From Megalonaias nervosa (Eukaryota > Mollusca > Bivalvia > Unionida > Unionidae), in the NCBI GenBank assembly GCA_016617855.1, contig JAECUM010009762.1, forward strand, positions 96,931-160,930: a stretch of 64,000 nt of DNA, given 5' to 3'. The notes beneath the pieces are model-generated. The model had not been told where the DNA came from and searched no databases. It saw only the letters and a list, made by a program, of their open reading frames with translations. A program made the translations under genes and the position numbers. This document shows positions 20,831-30,405 of the stretch, in pieces (positions within the stretch are counted from its first letter, which is position 1; the number at the start of each line of letters is the position of its first letter).

Positions 20831-21549
20831 GGGTTGAACAGTACTCAAATCATTAAAATCTGAATAAATGATCAATTTCTATGATTAAAGCAATTGCATA
20901 TAAAGCGAGATAACTTCTGTCCTCTCTGTAGAGTAATTTAAGTAATTATCTCCCCCGTCGCTGCGTCAATTGGTAAGACCACGGCGATATTTTGTTTTCT
21001 TTCATCAAAACGGTTAATTATTTAGCGATTTAATTGTTCTCTGTAAGCAATTAGCTGTCACTGGAGCAGTAATTTGTAACAGAAAAGGATATTTATGCAC
21101 CTTTTGACTCTGATGACTTTAAATCACGCCGGCTTAATACAAGTGCGTAATTACAAAATTCAGGTTATTTTTAGTTAGTTGTATACATGTATTTTAACCT
21201 AACAAACGAGAACTTATACAGAAAATCTAATATTTTATGAAGTGTGTTTGGAGATGAATTAAATCTACGCTACAGTTTTACAATAATTACAGTATATTAA
21301 GTCGTACGTAATTTGCCTGCTTACAACCATGTAATTTATTAGATCTTTTAATTAACAGGCTATATTGATCTACATGTACACTTCAGCTTTCGGACTTACT
21401 GTGAAGAATTATTATTTATTCAAAAATAAAGTAAATCTACGTTACAGTTTTACAATAATTCAGTATATTAGTCGTACGTAATTTGACTGCTTATTCAGTA
21501 TTGGGTTAACTATATAATAATTTTAGAACGTATATTTGTATGAATCGGA

Positions 21550-21610
21550 AAGTGATGCAGTGTTATGGCGTTGGATTCTCGTACTCAAGGTCCGTGGTTC
21601 GATTTCCATG
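21550..21610 (+). other. tRNA-like segment in element B
   Basis: gcgttggattctcg followed by ctcaaggtccgtggttcgat has the look of the second half of a tRNA with a B-box (GGTTCGATT). The counterpart in element C at 59186-59254 (-) also has an A-box-like TGGCCGATTGCTAACGCG. The element B version is degraded at its 5' side. It may be a pol III promoter, a captured tRNA or a SINE head; no full cloverleaf could be assigned. Confidence 0.4.
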
Positions 21611-21889
21611 ATCGACATATGTCAATGGAGGCGATTTTGATGCCATTTTCTAAGATAATTGGGGGTCCGGAGAAATCCTCGAAATCCAACAGAAAAATAA
21701 TACACTCTCCCACCATGTCACCACGTGGTGGGTGTAACTTTTGCACTCCCCGGGGTTGATTATGGGAGGGAGAGTGTACAAAATCTGTTGGACGTAGATA
21801 AGGCCCCCGTTTATGTATGTGCCGTCTCTTAGGATAAGTTTATATGTCGTGTTTGTGTCGTTAATAAAAATTACGGATCACCCTCCGAA

Positions 21890-22140
21890 CTTTCTAGGAT
21901 GTCATTTAGCAACTTAGGGGTTCACATGGGGGTGAGTCTGTATAAATTACCCTCTGAATTTGCTAGAATGTCGTTTGGCAATCTAGGGGTTCACATGGGG
22001 GTTGTGTTTCGTCTAATTTCGAATATCCTCTGAGCTTTCTAGGATGTTGTTTGGCAACCAAGGAGTTCACATGGGGATATTTCGAATGCCCCTGAGCTTG
22101 CTAGAATGTTGTTTGACAATCTAGGAGCTCATATGGGGAT
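21890..22140. repeat. Four tandem repeats ending in ttcacatgggg
   Basis: Units of about 60-75 bp share ttctaggatgt, ggcaa, ctaggggttcacatggggg. One or two related units lie inverted in element C near 58590-58650. Purpose unknown. Confidence 0.75.
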
Positions 22141-22274
22141 GTGTTGTGATTATATGTTTTGCAAATATTTTTTTTTTCTTCAGATTTCAGAAACATTATT
22201 ATTATGATTCAGGAACATCTTATAATCTGATTTAGTAATATTTTTTATTTTAAACAAATATTTATGTATATATA

Positions 22275-22722
22275 ATGAACTACGAAAACGTTAATAATAT
22301 TATCTCTGCTATTGAAAAATTATAACGTGACGGAATAAAAATATCTGATAATCTTGATCCTCAGAAAATTATGTGTGATTTTGAATTATTACAACAACGA
22401 AAATTTGAAAATAAATATACATTACCATCTGATTATAGATTCATGAAATTAATTTATCAATCTATGTTAGAATCCTTGGCAATGGCAAACGACACACAGG
22501 TAAAGCTATTTGCACCTCTTGCACGTTCAGTCGAAAAGATCAGATCCGAATTGTCTCACGAGCACGAAAGAAAAAAACATTGTGAATAACCGTTTAATGC
22601 AGTTGAGAAAGATTATGTCATTTTATTCTGTCAAAAGTGAGACAAGTGACACTGAGAACAGCGACAGTGAAGGTGGACCTTTGACTGTGGTGATTGCTAA
22701 ACAAAACCCTTGGCAAAATTGA
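22275..22722 (+). pseudogene. Small charged protein of the B/C family, broken in element B
   Basis: Begins at the ATG at 22275. A TAA at 22323 and a frameshift near 22583 break it. The core (NKYTLPSDYRFMKL) matches the intact 135-aa gene on the minus strand of element C at 58014-58421, and both end in AKQNPW. Helical and charged, no known domain. In B it points rightward and in C leftward, because the surrounding block is inverted. Confidence 0.62.
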
Positions 22723-22813
22723 CAGAGTCGAACTATATAGTAAAAAAATATCTATTTATTCTGTTGTTTTTTTTTATTTTAAGTATCATTGATCCACCTA
22801 CAAGAGGACAGAG

Positions 22814-23316
22814 TTATCTGACATATTCAAATATTATCGGCTGATCATATTTTATTGAAAATGCAGATTTGTATGTTTTATTTGTGACAAGTTGTACCGA
22901 TTGTGGATGTAAGCAAAAATATTTGGCAGCTGCATTTATTGATGGAAAAGTTATTTCTTGGCCTGTTTCTGCATTTACGGCTTTAATAGCTCTCTTTCCA
23001 AATATTTTACACTTTCGTGTATTTCCACGGGCAGAATTCTGACTCTGTGTAATAGCTTGCAGGTTACATAAATGATTATTTTTGGGATTTCCATCAATAT
23101 GATCAATTACAAGTCCATCTTTAATGACTCCATGGAACATTCATAGATGAATCTATGTGAGAAATAATTTTTATTTCCACTGGTATTAAATACAAAATAA
23201 CCAAATTTATCAACACTACCGACTGGTTTTTTCAATCGGCAGTTTCTGATCACACTATAACGAGATGCTTCATAATTTTTAATAATTGGATGCGCTATAA
23301 ACTCATTTTGCTCCAT
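22814..23316 (-). pseudogene. HNH endonuclease with NUMOD-type DNA-binding repeats, element B
   Basis: The start codon is at 23316 on the minus strand. The N-terminal domain (ITNYEAS-like HPIIKNYEASRYSVIRNC) is a NUMOD4-type segment. The HNH core follows: SHRF..., then VIDHIDGNPKNNHLCNLQAI with the DH-x-D-G-N-x-x-N-N pattern. The C-terminus (FPSINAAAKYFCLHPQSVQ) is a NUMOD1/IENR1-type DNA-binding helix. This order is the signature of homing endonucleases of phages and introns. An indel lies near 23110-23140. The same gene is at the same place in element C (60090-60598). It may be a free-standing homing endonuclease, or an enzyme used by the element itself. Confidence 0.75.
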
Positions 23317-23345
23317 TTATATAATGATATTATTTGTTTAAATCA

Positions 23346-23627
23346 TTATTTTGAAAATCTAGCGAGATAATCTTCTGCGGTTTTTATAGGAGATTCGACA
23401 TTTTTTATATCGTAATATCGTTTTAGTTCTCGATACTTTTTACCGCCGCATTTTAGACATAACTGAGTTTTTCCTCTGACTCCAACACCACACTGTACAC
23501 ACGGTTTTGGTCCTAGACTCCTATGTCTAACGCTTTGAATATGGTAGAATTCATTTACGCATGCTTTGTTACAAGGAGAAGTATATCCGATCATAAGCCA
23601 ATTACATCGATTCTTTGTTTGAATCAT
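23346..23627 (-). CDS. Small zinc-ribbon protein, divergent from the polymerase gene
   Basis: About 93 aa from the minus-strand ATG at 23627 (MIQTKNRCNWLMIGYTSPCN). Four Cys pairs or single Cys precede CVQCGVGVRGKTQLCLKCGG, a treble-clef or zinc-ribbon-like pattern. The gene is divergent from the DNA polymerase, with 51 bp between start codons; both the spacing and most of those 51 bases are conserved in element C. Cooperation with replication is a reasonable guess. No known family beyond the zinc motif. Confidence 0.68.
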   Translation of the reverse strand: MIQTKNRCNWLMIGYTSPCNKACVNEFYHIQSVRHRSLGPKPCVQCGVGVRGKTQLCLKCGGKKYRELKRYYDIKNVESPIKTAEDYLARFSK

Positions 23628-23678
23628 TATATATATACTAAAATTCAATTTAAATATATATTTGTCTTAATTATAATA
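23628..23678. promoter_or_regulatory. Conserved 51-bp divergent promoter region
   Basis: The region between the zinc-ribbon and polymerase start codons is exactly 51 bp here and at 60922-60972. attcaatttaaatatatat and ttgtc-taattataata are unchanged between the copies, much better than expected for neutral AT-rich DNA. It contains TATA-like sequence for both directions. Confidence 0.6.
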
Positions 23679-26600
23679 ATGGAGGAATTATCCACAATTG
23701 AACCTTCCGCCGTCTCAGCGGGAGCTAGATTTGATCTTGACAGACTACCGAAATATAAATTTTAGTTTTTCGATGCAAAATTCTGGCTTTAACAAATGAG
23801 GATATAACTAAATGTATCCGTGAAGCCAAGAAGGAATTTCGTGACAATGGTGCGGCTCATGTGTGGTCGACATTCCGGATCGGAAATGTTGTCGATACTA
23901 TAATGAATAACAAACGAGGATGAGAGATTATTAACCATCTTGATATTCAAAAATATTTCATTTTAATAAAATTTATTGTAAGGACAGACGACGACACTTG
24001 GATTATCCGTGACAAACATGATCCTGTACGCATGCAGTCAGGAAATAATATTGTCCTCTTAAATAAAAATTCCAAACCCGGAATACTGACTGGTATTGAC
24101 AAACCGTATTATGAACGAACGTATCCTGTGACTGCGGTTGTCTATGCAATATATCCGCTGAATAATAAACCTGACGTCAATGATCTCAAGCCGATGAGAC
24201 TGTCTGAGTTAAGAATAAATTGTGTAGCTGAACGAGTTACAGAACACTTCACAAACGCGATATGAGGCAATGGTTTAACGGATTTACGACGTAAAAAAAT
24301 AAATACGTGGGCAGAAGCAGTTAAAGATACCAGAACGGCTATCAGCGACATTGCTGAGCTGGGAAGGAAATTTAAATTTCCAATAACAGTGAAGACGTTA
24401 CCCGGAGAGATTTTGTATAAATCGAAATATGAATCAAGAGGAGCTTCAATAGATATTATTGATCATAAGGCACACGCATGGACTGTGGCAGTAACAATAT
24501 TTCCACGAGACAGAACAGTTAAATTTTATAATGGTCATATATTTGATTTTATCAAATATATCAGTAAAAGTGACTCTGTATCCGTTTGGTTGTTTCAAAG
24601 TTCAGAATATGATTATTACAGTCAGTTTGTACGGCCTGGTGGGGATATTTATCGTACAGAATCTCTTCATGGAGAAATGAAAAATATTGCATTAAAATAT
24701 GCTTCTGACGATGTCAAGGTTGGACAATTACTGAATAATTGTTTTACCGTTCCATCAGTTGCTGCTCACTTTGCTCAGGAGAAAAATTTATGGAAACCGA
24801 CACGATTAGAATTTCTTGAAGATGTCCAGAAAAGTTGTATTGAATATGAGCACGGTGGATTATGGAATACTAAATACGATTATAGCGACGTTATCTCAGT
24901 TGATATGGTTGCATGTTATCCTGGAAGTTTTCTTGGATACGGAGAGTGTTCTGAATACTTTAAGAGATTTGGACATCCATCACACGATATGACCAGAGTT
25001 GCGATAAACGGACCCTTACCAGATTTTGACTAACCGGATTCGCCTATATAGAATCATTTGAGTTTACGGAAAATCTCCATCCGATTACTTATACTTGGTT
25101 TGGAAAACATTTTTCAGAAAAATGTTGGGTTCCAATAGTACTATTACGATATATGCTCGATAATAAAATACTGATATCATTAACAGTACATGAAGCGTTT
25201 ATATCGTATCATCCACAGAAACAAGTTTGGTTACCAGAACCGGATAGATTTAATATTGATGATGTCAAGAAAGAATTTCTTGATCTTAACGAAGATGATA
25301 TTGTTAAAATTGCTGATAATATATCTAAATGCAGGAAAGAAAGCGATGAGAAACTTGCAAAAGATCTTGGTAGAAAGATAATCGGTAAATTTCCACAAGG
25401 AGGATCATATGATCATAAACGACACTGTACAAGATTAATTATGGACGATGCTGAACTCGATTTTATAATCGCTGATACAAAGGAAAAAAACACATTTATA
25501 AGTCGAAGTAATGCTTATTTATCAAACGGAACCAAACTAGGTACAATTCTGAGCTATATTGACGGCGACTCACCGCAGTTTACTCATTTAAGATCTTCGA
25601 TGCAAGCGTACGTTTCGATAAATCTAATGTCGATGATAAATAGATTTCCTCGTTACGCTGTCAGAGTTGCTACGGATTCATTTTATATAAATAAAAAATA
25701 TACGGATTTGTTAAAACCGCTACTCGGTAATGGTGTATGGGGATCATGGAGAATAAAACAAGAAAATATACTTAGTTATTCTGAATCTGCCGACATTGAA
25801 ATTAAGGAAATATATTACAAAAATAATCAGATATCAGAATTGTCATCTGCACCATCTGTATATGATCCTGTGGCTAGACATAAGACTGTTTATCTTAATG
25901 GATGTGGCGGTTAAGGTAAAACAACTCGTGCGATTAAATTATTCCTGAACAACCATTCAGATATAATTGTTTTGACACCGACACATAAACTCGCCAGAGA
26001 AATAAAAGAATGAGGAGTAAAATCATGTACATATCATAGTTTCTTCAGATGGTGCAGAGACACATGGACTCCTGAGTGAATGGGTGAGAAATATATACCT
26101 AAGTATATTATCTGGGACGAGATAGACACGGTACCGTTAGAAATATTAAAAATAGTCCTTGAATGGTTATTGACTAAAAATACTGCTGTAATAATGTGTG
26201 GCGATCGTTGTCAACCACCACCTTTCGTCGGTCAATCTCCGCATGAGTGGCTGAAATCATTTGTAGATTATTGCGAAGAAATAAATGATGACCATAGAGC
26301 TATTGATGAATCGTTGAAAGAGTTTAAAAGGTTAATCAGACTGCAGCCAGATAAAATACAGTGTGAGATAATGCGTAAAGTAATTCCAGAAACTACTATG
26401 AATGATTTTTGGAATTTATGGAGACCAAATGATTTGATAGTTGCGAGTAGAAAAATAGTTCGTGATGAACTGCAAGAGAAATTATTTCTGTTACATAAAG
26501 AAAAGTTTTCAAATCTACCTGTACCATTGTGTTATCTCCCAGCAGATACTCGACGACAGAATATTGAAGTTGAAATTCCTGGTGGTGGAATACAAAACCT

Positions 26601-27164
26601 TGTATTAAATGATATTGTTTTAGCTGCATTTTAATGTTGTTGAGAGCGCATTAACGATGGACAAATCTCCGTGGACGTTAGTATACGCTATAACGATTCA
26701 CTCATCACAGGGATTAACTATTTCTGATACAAATATCTGGATTGTAGATGATCGGATCTAATGGTCAAATTTAGTTTATCTCGCAGTATTTCGAGTCAGA
26801 AGAATATCTCAGCTGCGGAGGATTATCATGGATTACGTGATAACTGAAGAAATCACCAGCGACTTTGTTGTCATAAAGAAAATATTAGCGAGGTGTAAGC
26901 AATGTGACAACAAAAAAAAAAAAAAAAATAAAAAAAAATAAGCGTGACTTTGATCTTGATGCTGAATTTATTATAACAATGAAACAACAACAGAACAATC
27001 ATTGTGCAAGTTGTAACACAATAATGTTGTGGCAGTATTCGAATAATAATCCAAGACAGTTCACCGTAGACAGAATTAATAGTGATCTTGGTCATACATG
27101 TGATAATGTCATATTGACATGTCTTGAATGTAATCGACGTAGAGGTGCAAGTTTACAAAAGTGA
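23679..27164 (+). pseudogene. DNA polymerase B - SF1 helicase - HNH fusion protein, element B, heavily broken
   Basis: About 1,160 codons. A polymerase region comes first: motif A ISVDMVACYPGSF (about 24894-24932) and motif C VATDSFYIN (about 25668-25694). Then an SF1 helicase: Walker A NGCGG-GKTT (about 25895-25925, with a TAA at 25912 inside it), motif Ia LTPTHKLAREI, Walker B IIWDEIDTVP (about 26109-26138), motif III MCGDRCQPPP, and the late motif IHSSQGLTI (about 26694-26720). At the end is an HNH domain: CASCN...FTVDRINSDLGHTCDNVILTC (26999-27124). Breaks include stops near 23763, 23922, 24263, 25031, 25912, 26011, 26078 and 26632, plus several indels and a homopolymer A run at 26909. 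Replicative role by family; the fusion of polymerase, helicase and HNH is known to me from related unnamed animal elements. Confidence 0.82.
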
Positions 27165-28132
27165 AGGTGGTGGTAATTGTATGTCTTTAGGAATTATTTG
27201 TAATTGTTCACGTACAAATCCACGTTGAGGAGCTGTAGAATCTAGTCTGTAGATTACAGGTCTACCTGTGGATCTTACCACGCTAGAAATTTTATGTGCA
27301 GTCACACTCCAGATAGGATCAGTTGCTCTTTTTTTACCGCCTTCAAGTTCACCAGGTTCATATAAATATCTTACAGTCACATTACCTAGTACTGGTTGAG
27401 AGGAAGATTCAAGTCGTTGTATTTGTATATATTTCTTTGTAATTGCATTAGCAGGCTTCATAGAAGATGCACGAGTAATTTCATTATTCAAAGCAGCTAT
27501 CACACTTGGCAACCTTGCAACCCATTCACGAGATCTCTTCCCGGACTTAAAGTCAGTGGATATTTCCTTTGCATATTAATATCCAAATAACCGCTTAGCA
27601 AGTGTTCGATTAAATCGTTCAACGATTGCCTGATCACGATGAATTTCAGTGTGTCCTCGTCTGATTTTAACGCTATGTTTTTTCATCAACGATAATACTG
27701 CACCAAGAAATTCCTTACCAGGATCAACCTGTAATAGCTGTGGCCATCGCAAAGGTTCTCATTGATAAATTCATTCAAACGCAGATGCAACTTCAGATGT
27801 TGTTTTTGTTGACAGTGGTCCTGCTTCTTTATATCTACTTGCAACGTCAACGACAGTTAACGCGCATTTGTATGTGCGTGATTGACGTCTACCGGTTTTA
27901 ATAGTATCATGTGGTAAAAACAAAATATCTGCTTGATGAACTTCATTGGGGTACTGACATCAAAATGTGCCTACTGAATTTGTTTTGGTGGTGGTAGATA
28001 AATTTGCCATATTGCCTGTCGTGCTAACCACACTGCAGCAACAGCACGTGAGACTTTTGCTACTTCAGCAAGTTTACTAATCGCTGCTTTGCCTCTCCAA
28101 TATCCTCTTGGGCTATAATAAATAGATTCCAT
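27153..28132 (-). pseudogene. Retroviral-type integrase of element B, broken
   Basis: Reads from the minus-strand ATG at 28132 (MESIYYSPRGYWRGKAAISK) to 27153. The rve-type core is visible across shifted frames: QADILFLPHD with the first Asp, LTVVDVASRY, LQVDPGKEFLGA with the second Asp, and AIVERFNRTLAKRLFG with the Glu, giving a D-D-E triad. The C-terminal region YEPGELEGGKKRATDPIWSV is open from 27512 to 27153 and is typical of Maverick/Polinton integrases. At least three indels separate these blocks. The enzyme would insert the linear element DNA and generate the 5-bp duplication seen at its ends. It converges with the polymerase gene, overlapping by about 12 bases. Confidence 0.85.
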
Positions 28133-28174
28133 TATAATATTTATATAATTAATTACCCAGCCCCTAGCATTATT

Positions 28175-28662
28175 TTACCTTCCATAGCAGTTTTTTTTTA
28201 GAAAACTAGCGAGTTTTTCTCTGAGAGATTTATCAGGTATTGAATTTAACGCATGAATCAATTTCACATCTGCGAGATGTCGTTGTTGTAAATCTTTACT
28301 TTTATACCCAACATCATGAACATGACACGCTTGATGAATCTTATTTATTGGATACTCTCCAAGTCGCGGTTGATCTTGATGATCAAGTCGGATATCAAGT
28401 CGAGTTCCAGGACCACAATAATTATATCCAGGAAGATGTTTCTTACCAGGGTATTTAGCCCATGGAGCTCCTGGTAATTTCCCTAATGAAGCAGCGATAT
28501 CTCCACCTTTGACTGACAAGTCAAGAGGAATAAATTTATATTTTTTGTGCCACATTTTACACATTTACCTGTAAATGCACGTCTTTCATTTTTTGTTATT
28601 ATCGTTGTCAATCCACTGGTATGGCTGGGTGCTCTGCATCTAACACAATATATTAAATCCAT
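28175..28662 (-). pseudogene. Zinc ribbon - phospholipase A2-like protein of element B, one frameshift
   Basis: Minus-strand ATG at 28662. The N-terminus is a zinc ribbon (CVRC near the start, CVKCG about 25 residues later). After a single-base indel in an A run near 28550 comes a phospholipase A2-like domain: LPGYNYCGPGTRLDIRL, the Ca-binding-type loop, then INKIHQACHVHDVGYKS with the catalytic His-Asp pair. The same domain is used by parvovirus capsid proteins to breach endosomal membranes, and fused zinc-ribbon/PLA2 proteins are common in related animal elements. A membrane-breaching role during entry is inferred. The start codon is 12 bp from that of the divergent ATPase. Confidence 0.82.
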
Positions 28663-28674
28663 ATTATTTATTAT

Positions 28675-29343
28675 ATGGATATAATTAACTTCTCAGCGAC
28701 ACGAAAACAAGAACCAGTAAGGCACCATCCAGCACTACCAAATTCTATTAGAATGATTATAATAGGCCCATATGGATCTGGTAAGACACAATTATTACTT
28801 AATCTGATAATGATGTGGCTCAAGTGGAATAAATTATATTTAGTAGCACCATCTGTAGATGATCAACGATGTTATGAAGTACTTAAAGATTTTAATAAAA
28901 ATGCAAAATTACTGGACGAAGACGGAAACGATATTATTGATTTTATCACCGACATTGATGAAGCTCCATCTGTAGATGACCTCGATAGATTTATTAATAA
29001 CCTGGTAGTATATGATGATGTAATGCTGGACAAACAATCAAATCCAGCTCGGATATTTTTCAGCGGCAGACACAAAAATACTGATGTGATTTATATTACT
29101 CAGCGATATACACAAATACCTAAAGTGATCAGAGACAACTGCAATATTTTAGTTGTGTTTAATGGAGTAGATAATTATACTTTACAAAATAATTATTATA
29201 GTTGGTGTTCAGCGGATATGGACATGATTAAGTTTAAAAACTTCTTTTCAAAAGCACAAGCTGTTCCGTTCGGATTTATAACAATAAATTTACATGACCC
29301 AAAATCTAGGTATCGTATAGGTCTGGATAAAATCTTTGGTTAA
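28675..29343 (+). CDS. FtsK/HerA-type (A32-like) genome-packaging ATPase of element B
   Basis: 222 aa, undamaged. Walker A GPYGSGKT at residues 31-38, Walker B LVVYDD at 110-115, then SGRHKNTDVIYITQRY (sensor region with a polar residue after a strand) at about 126-141. Length and motif order fit the small packaging ATPases of Mavericks, virophages and adintoviruses, which pump DNA into the capsid. The gene ends 2 bases before the right terminal repeat. Its open frame, while most other large genes in B are broken, may be chance or recent insertion. Confidence 0.88.
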   Translation: MDIINFSATRKQEPVRHHPALPNSIRMIIIGPYGSGKTQLLLNLIMMWLKWNKLYLVAPSVDDQRCYEVLKDFNKNAKLLDEDGNDIIDFITDIDEAPSVDDLDRFINNLVVYDDVMLDKQSNPARIFFSGRHKNTDVIYITQRYTQIPKVIRDNCNILVVFNGVDNYTLQNNYYSWCSADMDMIKFKNFFSKAQAVPFGFITINLHDPKSRYRIGLDKIFG

Positions 29344-29345
29344 TT

Positions 29346-29591
29346 TACAGTTGCAGAGGAGGTGAACGACCAAAATTGAATGATCCGGCGAGTAAACGAA
29401 ACACACCATAAATAAAAACAAAGAGTCGGAGATAAAGTAACGAGATAAGCTAACCCAATTAGAGAAATCTCATGGTCAGTTAGAGGTTTTTGGTTTAGCG
29501 TTATCGACATTATTTTCAGCCTTCGTAGGAACCCTTATTTTTTAGACAAATGACAATTCAGACAAGTGGTCTGTTCACCTCCTCTTCTGCT
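29346..29591. repeat. Right terminal inverted repeat of element B
   Basis: Reverse complement of 13161-13406 with scattered substitutions; ends GTTCACCTCCTCTTCTGCT at 29591, followed immediately by the TTTTG duplication. Like the left copy it is bounded by inverted short repeats (gcagaggaggtgaac at its inner end). Confidence 0.93.
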
Positions 29592-29890
29592 TTTTGTTAA
29601 TATGACAGTTGATTGTAAAGGTGTTAAGAAGACTTCTTGGAAGTATGTGAAGCGGCAATATTCATAAAGGGTTCGGAATTGATGAGTTCATTTAATGCCC
29701 TAAGACACGAAAATAAGTAAACTGGTTTTGAAATTGAATGTTGGATTCATTAGACCGAATGTTAGATTCCCAAAAGACTATGATGCAGACAAGGTGCATT
29801 TTAATGAGGAAGGGCTTTCTTTTTGGAAAGTGTTGACTTCTTTGAGAAGTTTTGTATGATAAATAAGTCGAAAGTCTGTCGTTAAGCATT

Positions 29891-30405
29891 AGTAGTGAAG
29901 TGAGGCGATATAGCGACAATGGGAAATCCAGTCAAAAACACCCCTGGGCCTGTATAGCAACACGATTTATAGCCACAAAAAAATCACTCTGAGCCTGTAT
30001 AGCGACAATGGAAATTTTGTATAGGGACAAGAGGAATGGAACAGGTAGGATGACGTCACGGTACTGGACACTTGCAACAATGTAGCAAGTACCGTGACGT
30101 CAAGCCACCTGTTTCATTTCTATATAAGGTTTGAATCATCCGCGTTCGTCTCAGTGGATAGTATATAGCAAGTACCATGTAGCAAGAACCGTGACGTCAT
30201 ACCACCTGCTTCATTTCTATATAAATTTTGAATCATTCGCGTTCGTCTCAGTGGATATTATAATATTATACCCAAATTATACAACTGACTAAAAAAAATT
30301 TAGGGAAGAGAATAATGTTTTTGGGAGTTAAACATAAATTATACAATCGAAGGGGTGTTTTTGACTGGATTTCCCATTGTCGCTCTATCGTCCCACTGCA
30401 CTACT
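29891..30405. mobile_element. 515-bp mini-element sharing ends with element A
   Basis: Bounded by inverted repeats of about 55 bp: agtagtgaagtgag...gtcaaaaacacccct and its inverse ending ccactgcactact. The first 270 bp are collinear with the right terminal repeat of element A. It contains three perfect TGACGTCA (CRE) palindromes (about 30050, 30097, 30194) and two TATA boxes (ctatataa), because an ~80-bp CRE-TATA unit is duplicated. It has no ORF. Probably a non-autonomous derivative, or a collapsed terminal repeat pair. No clean target duplication was found. Confidence 0.72.

Larger units (their letters stand above)
20441..22274 (+). other. Non-coding block of element B that is inverted in element C
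   Basis: No ORF is supported. In order it holds four AT-rich repeats (20519-20830), 600 bp of AT-rich sequence, a tRNA-like segment (21550), a block with cactctcccaccatg and gtgggtgtaacttttgcactc (21700-21800), and four ttcacatgggg repeats (21890-22140). The last three also occur in element C, in the opposite order and on the opposite strand (58590-59250). The block together with the following small gene is therefore inverted between the copies. Confidence 0.6.
13161..29591 (+). mobile_element. Element B: complete Maverick/Polinton-like virus-type element, 16,431 bp
   Basis: Bounded by 246-bp terminal inverted repeats (13161-13406 and 29346-29591) and flanked on both sides by TTTTG (13156-13160 and 29592-29596), a 5-bp target duplication typical of integrase-mediated Maverick insertion. 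Inside are capsid, penton, protease, packaging ATPase, family B polymerase and integrase genes, the defining Maverick/adintovirus set. Most large genes carry stops or frameshifts, so this copy is inactive. Element C at 50524 is a second copy of the same family. Confidence 0.92.

Noticed and set aside
26011..26013. Shared TGA considered as a selenocysteine codon
   Set aside because: No SECIS-like structure was recognised, and helicases of this type have no selenocysteine; decay or common descent is more likely. Kept as a finding only for the shared position.
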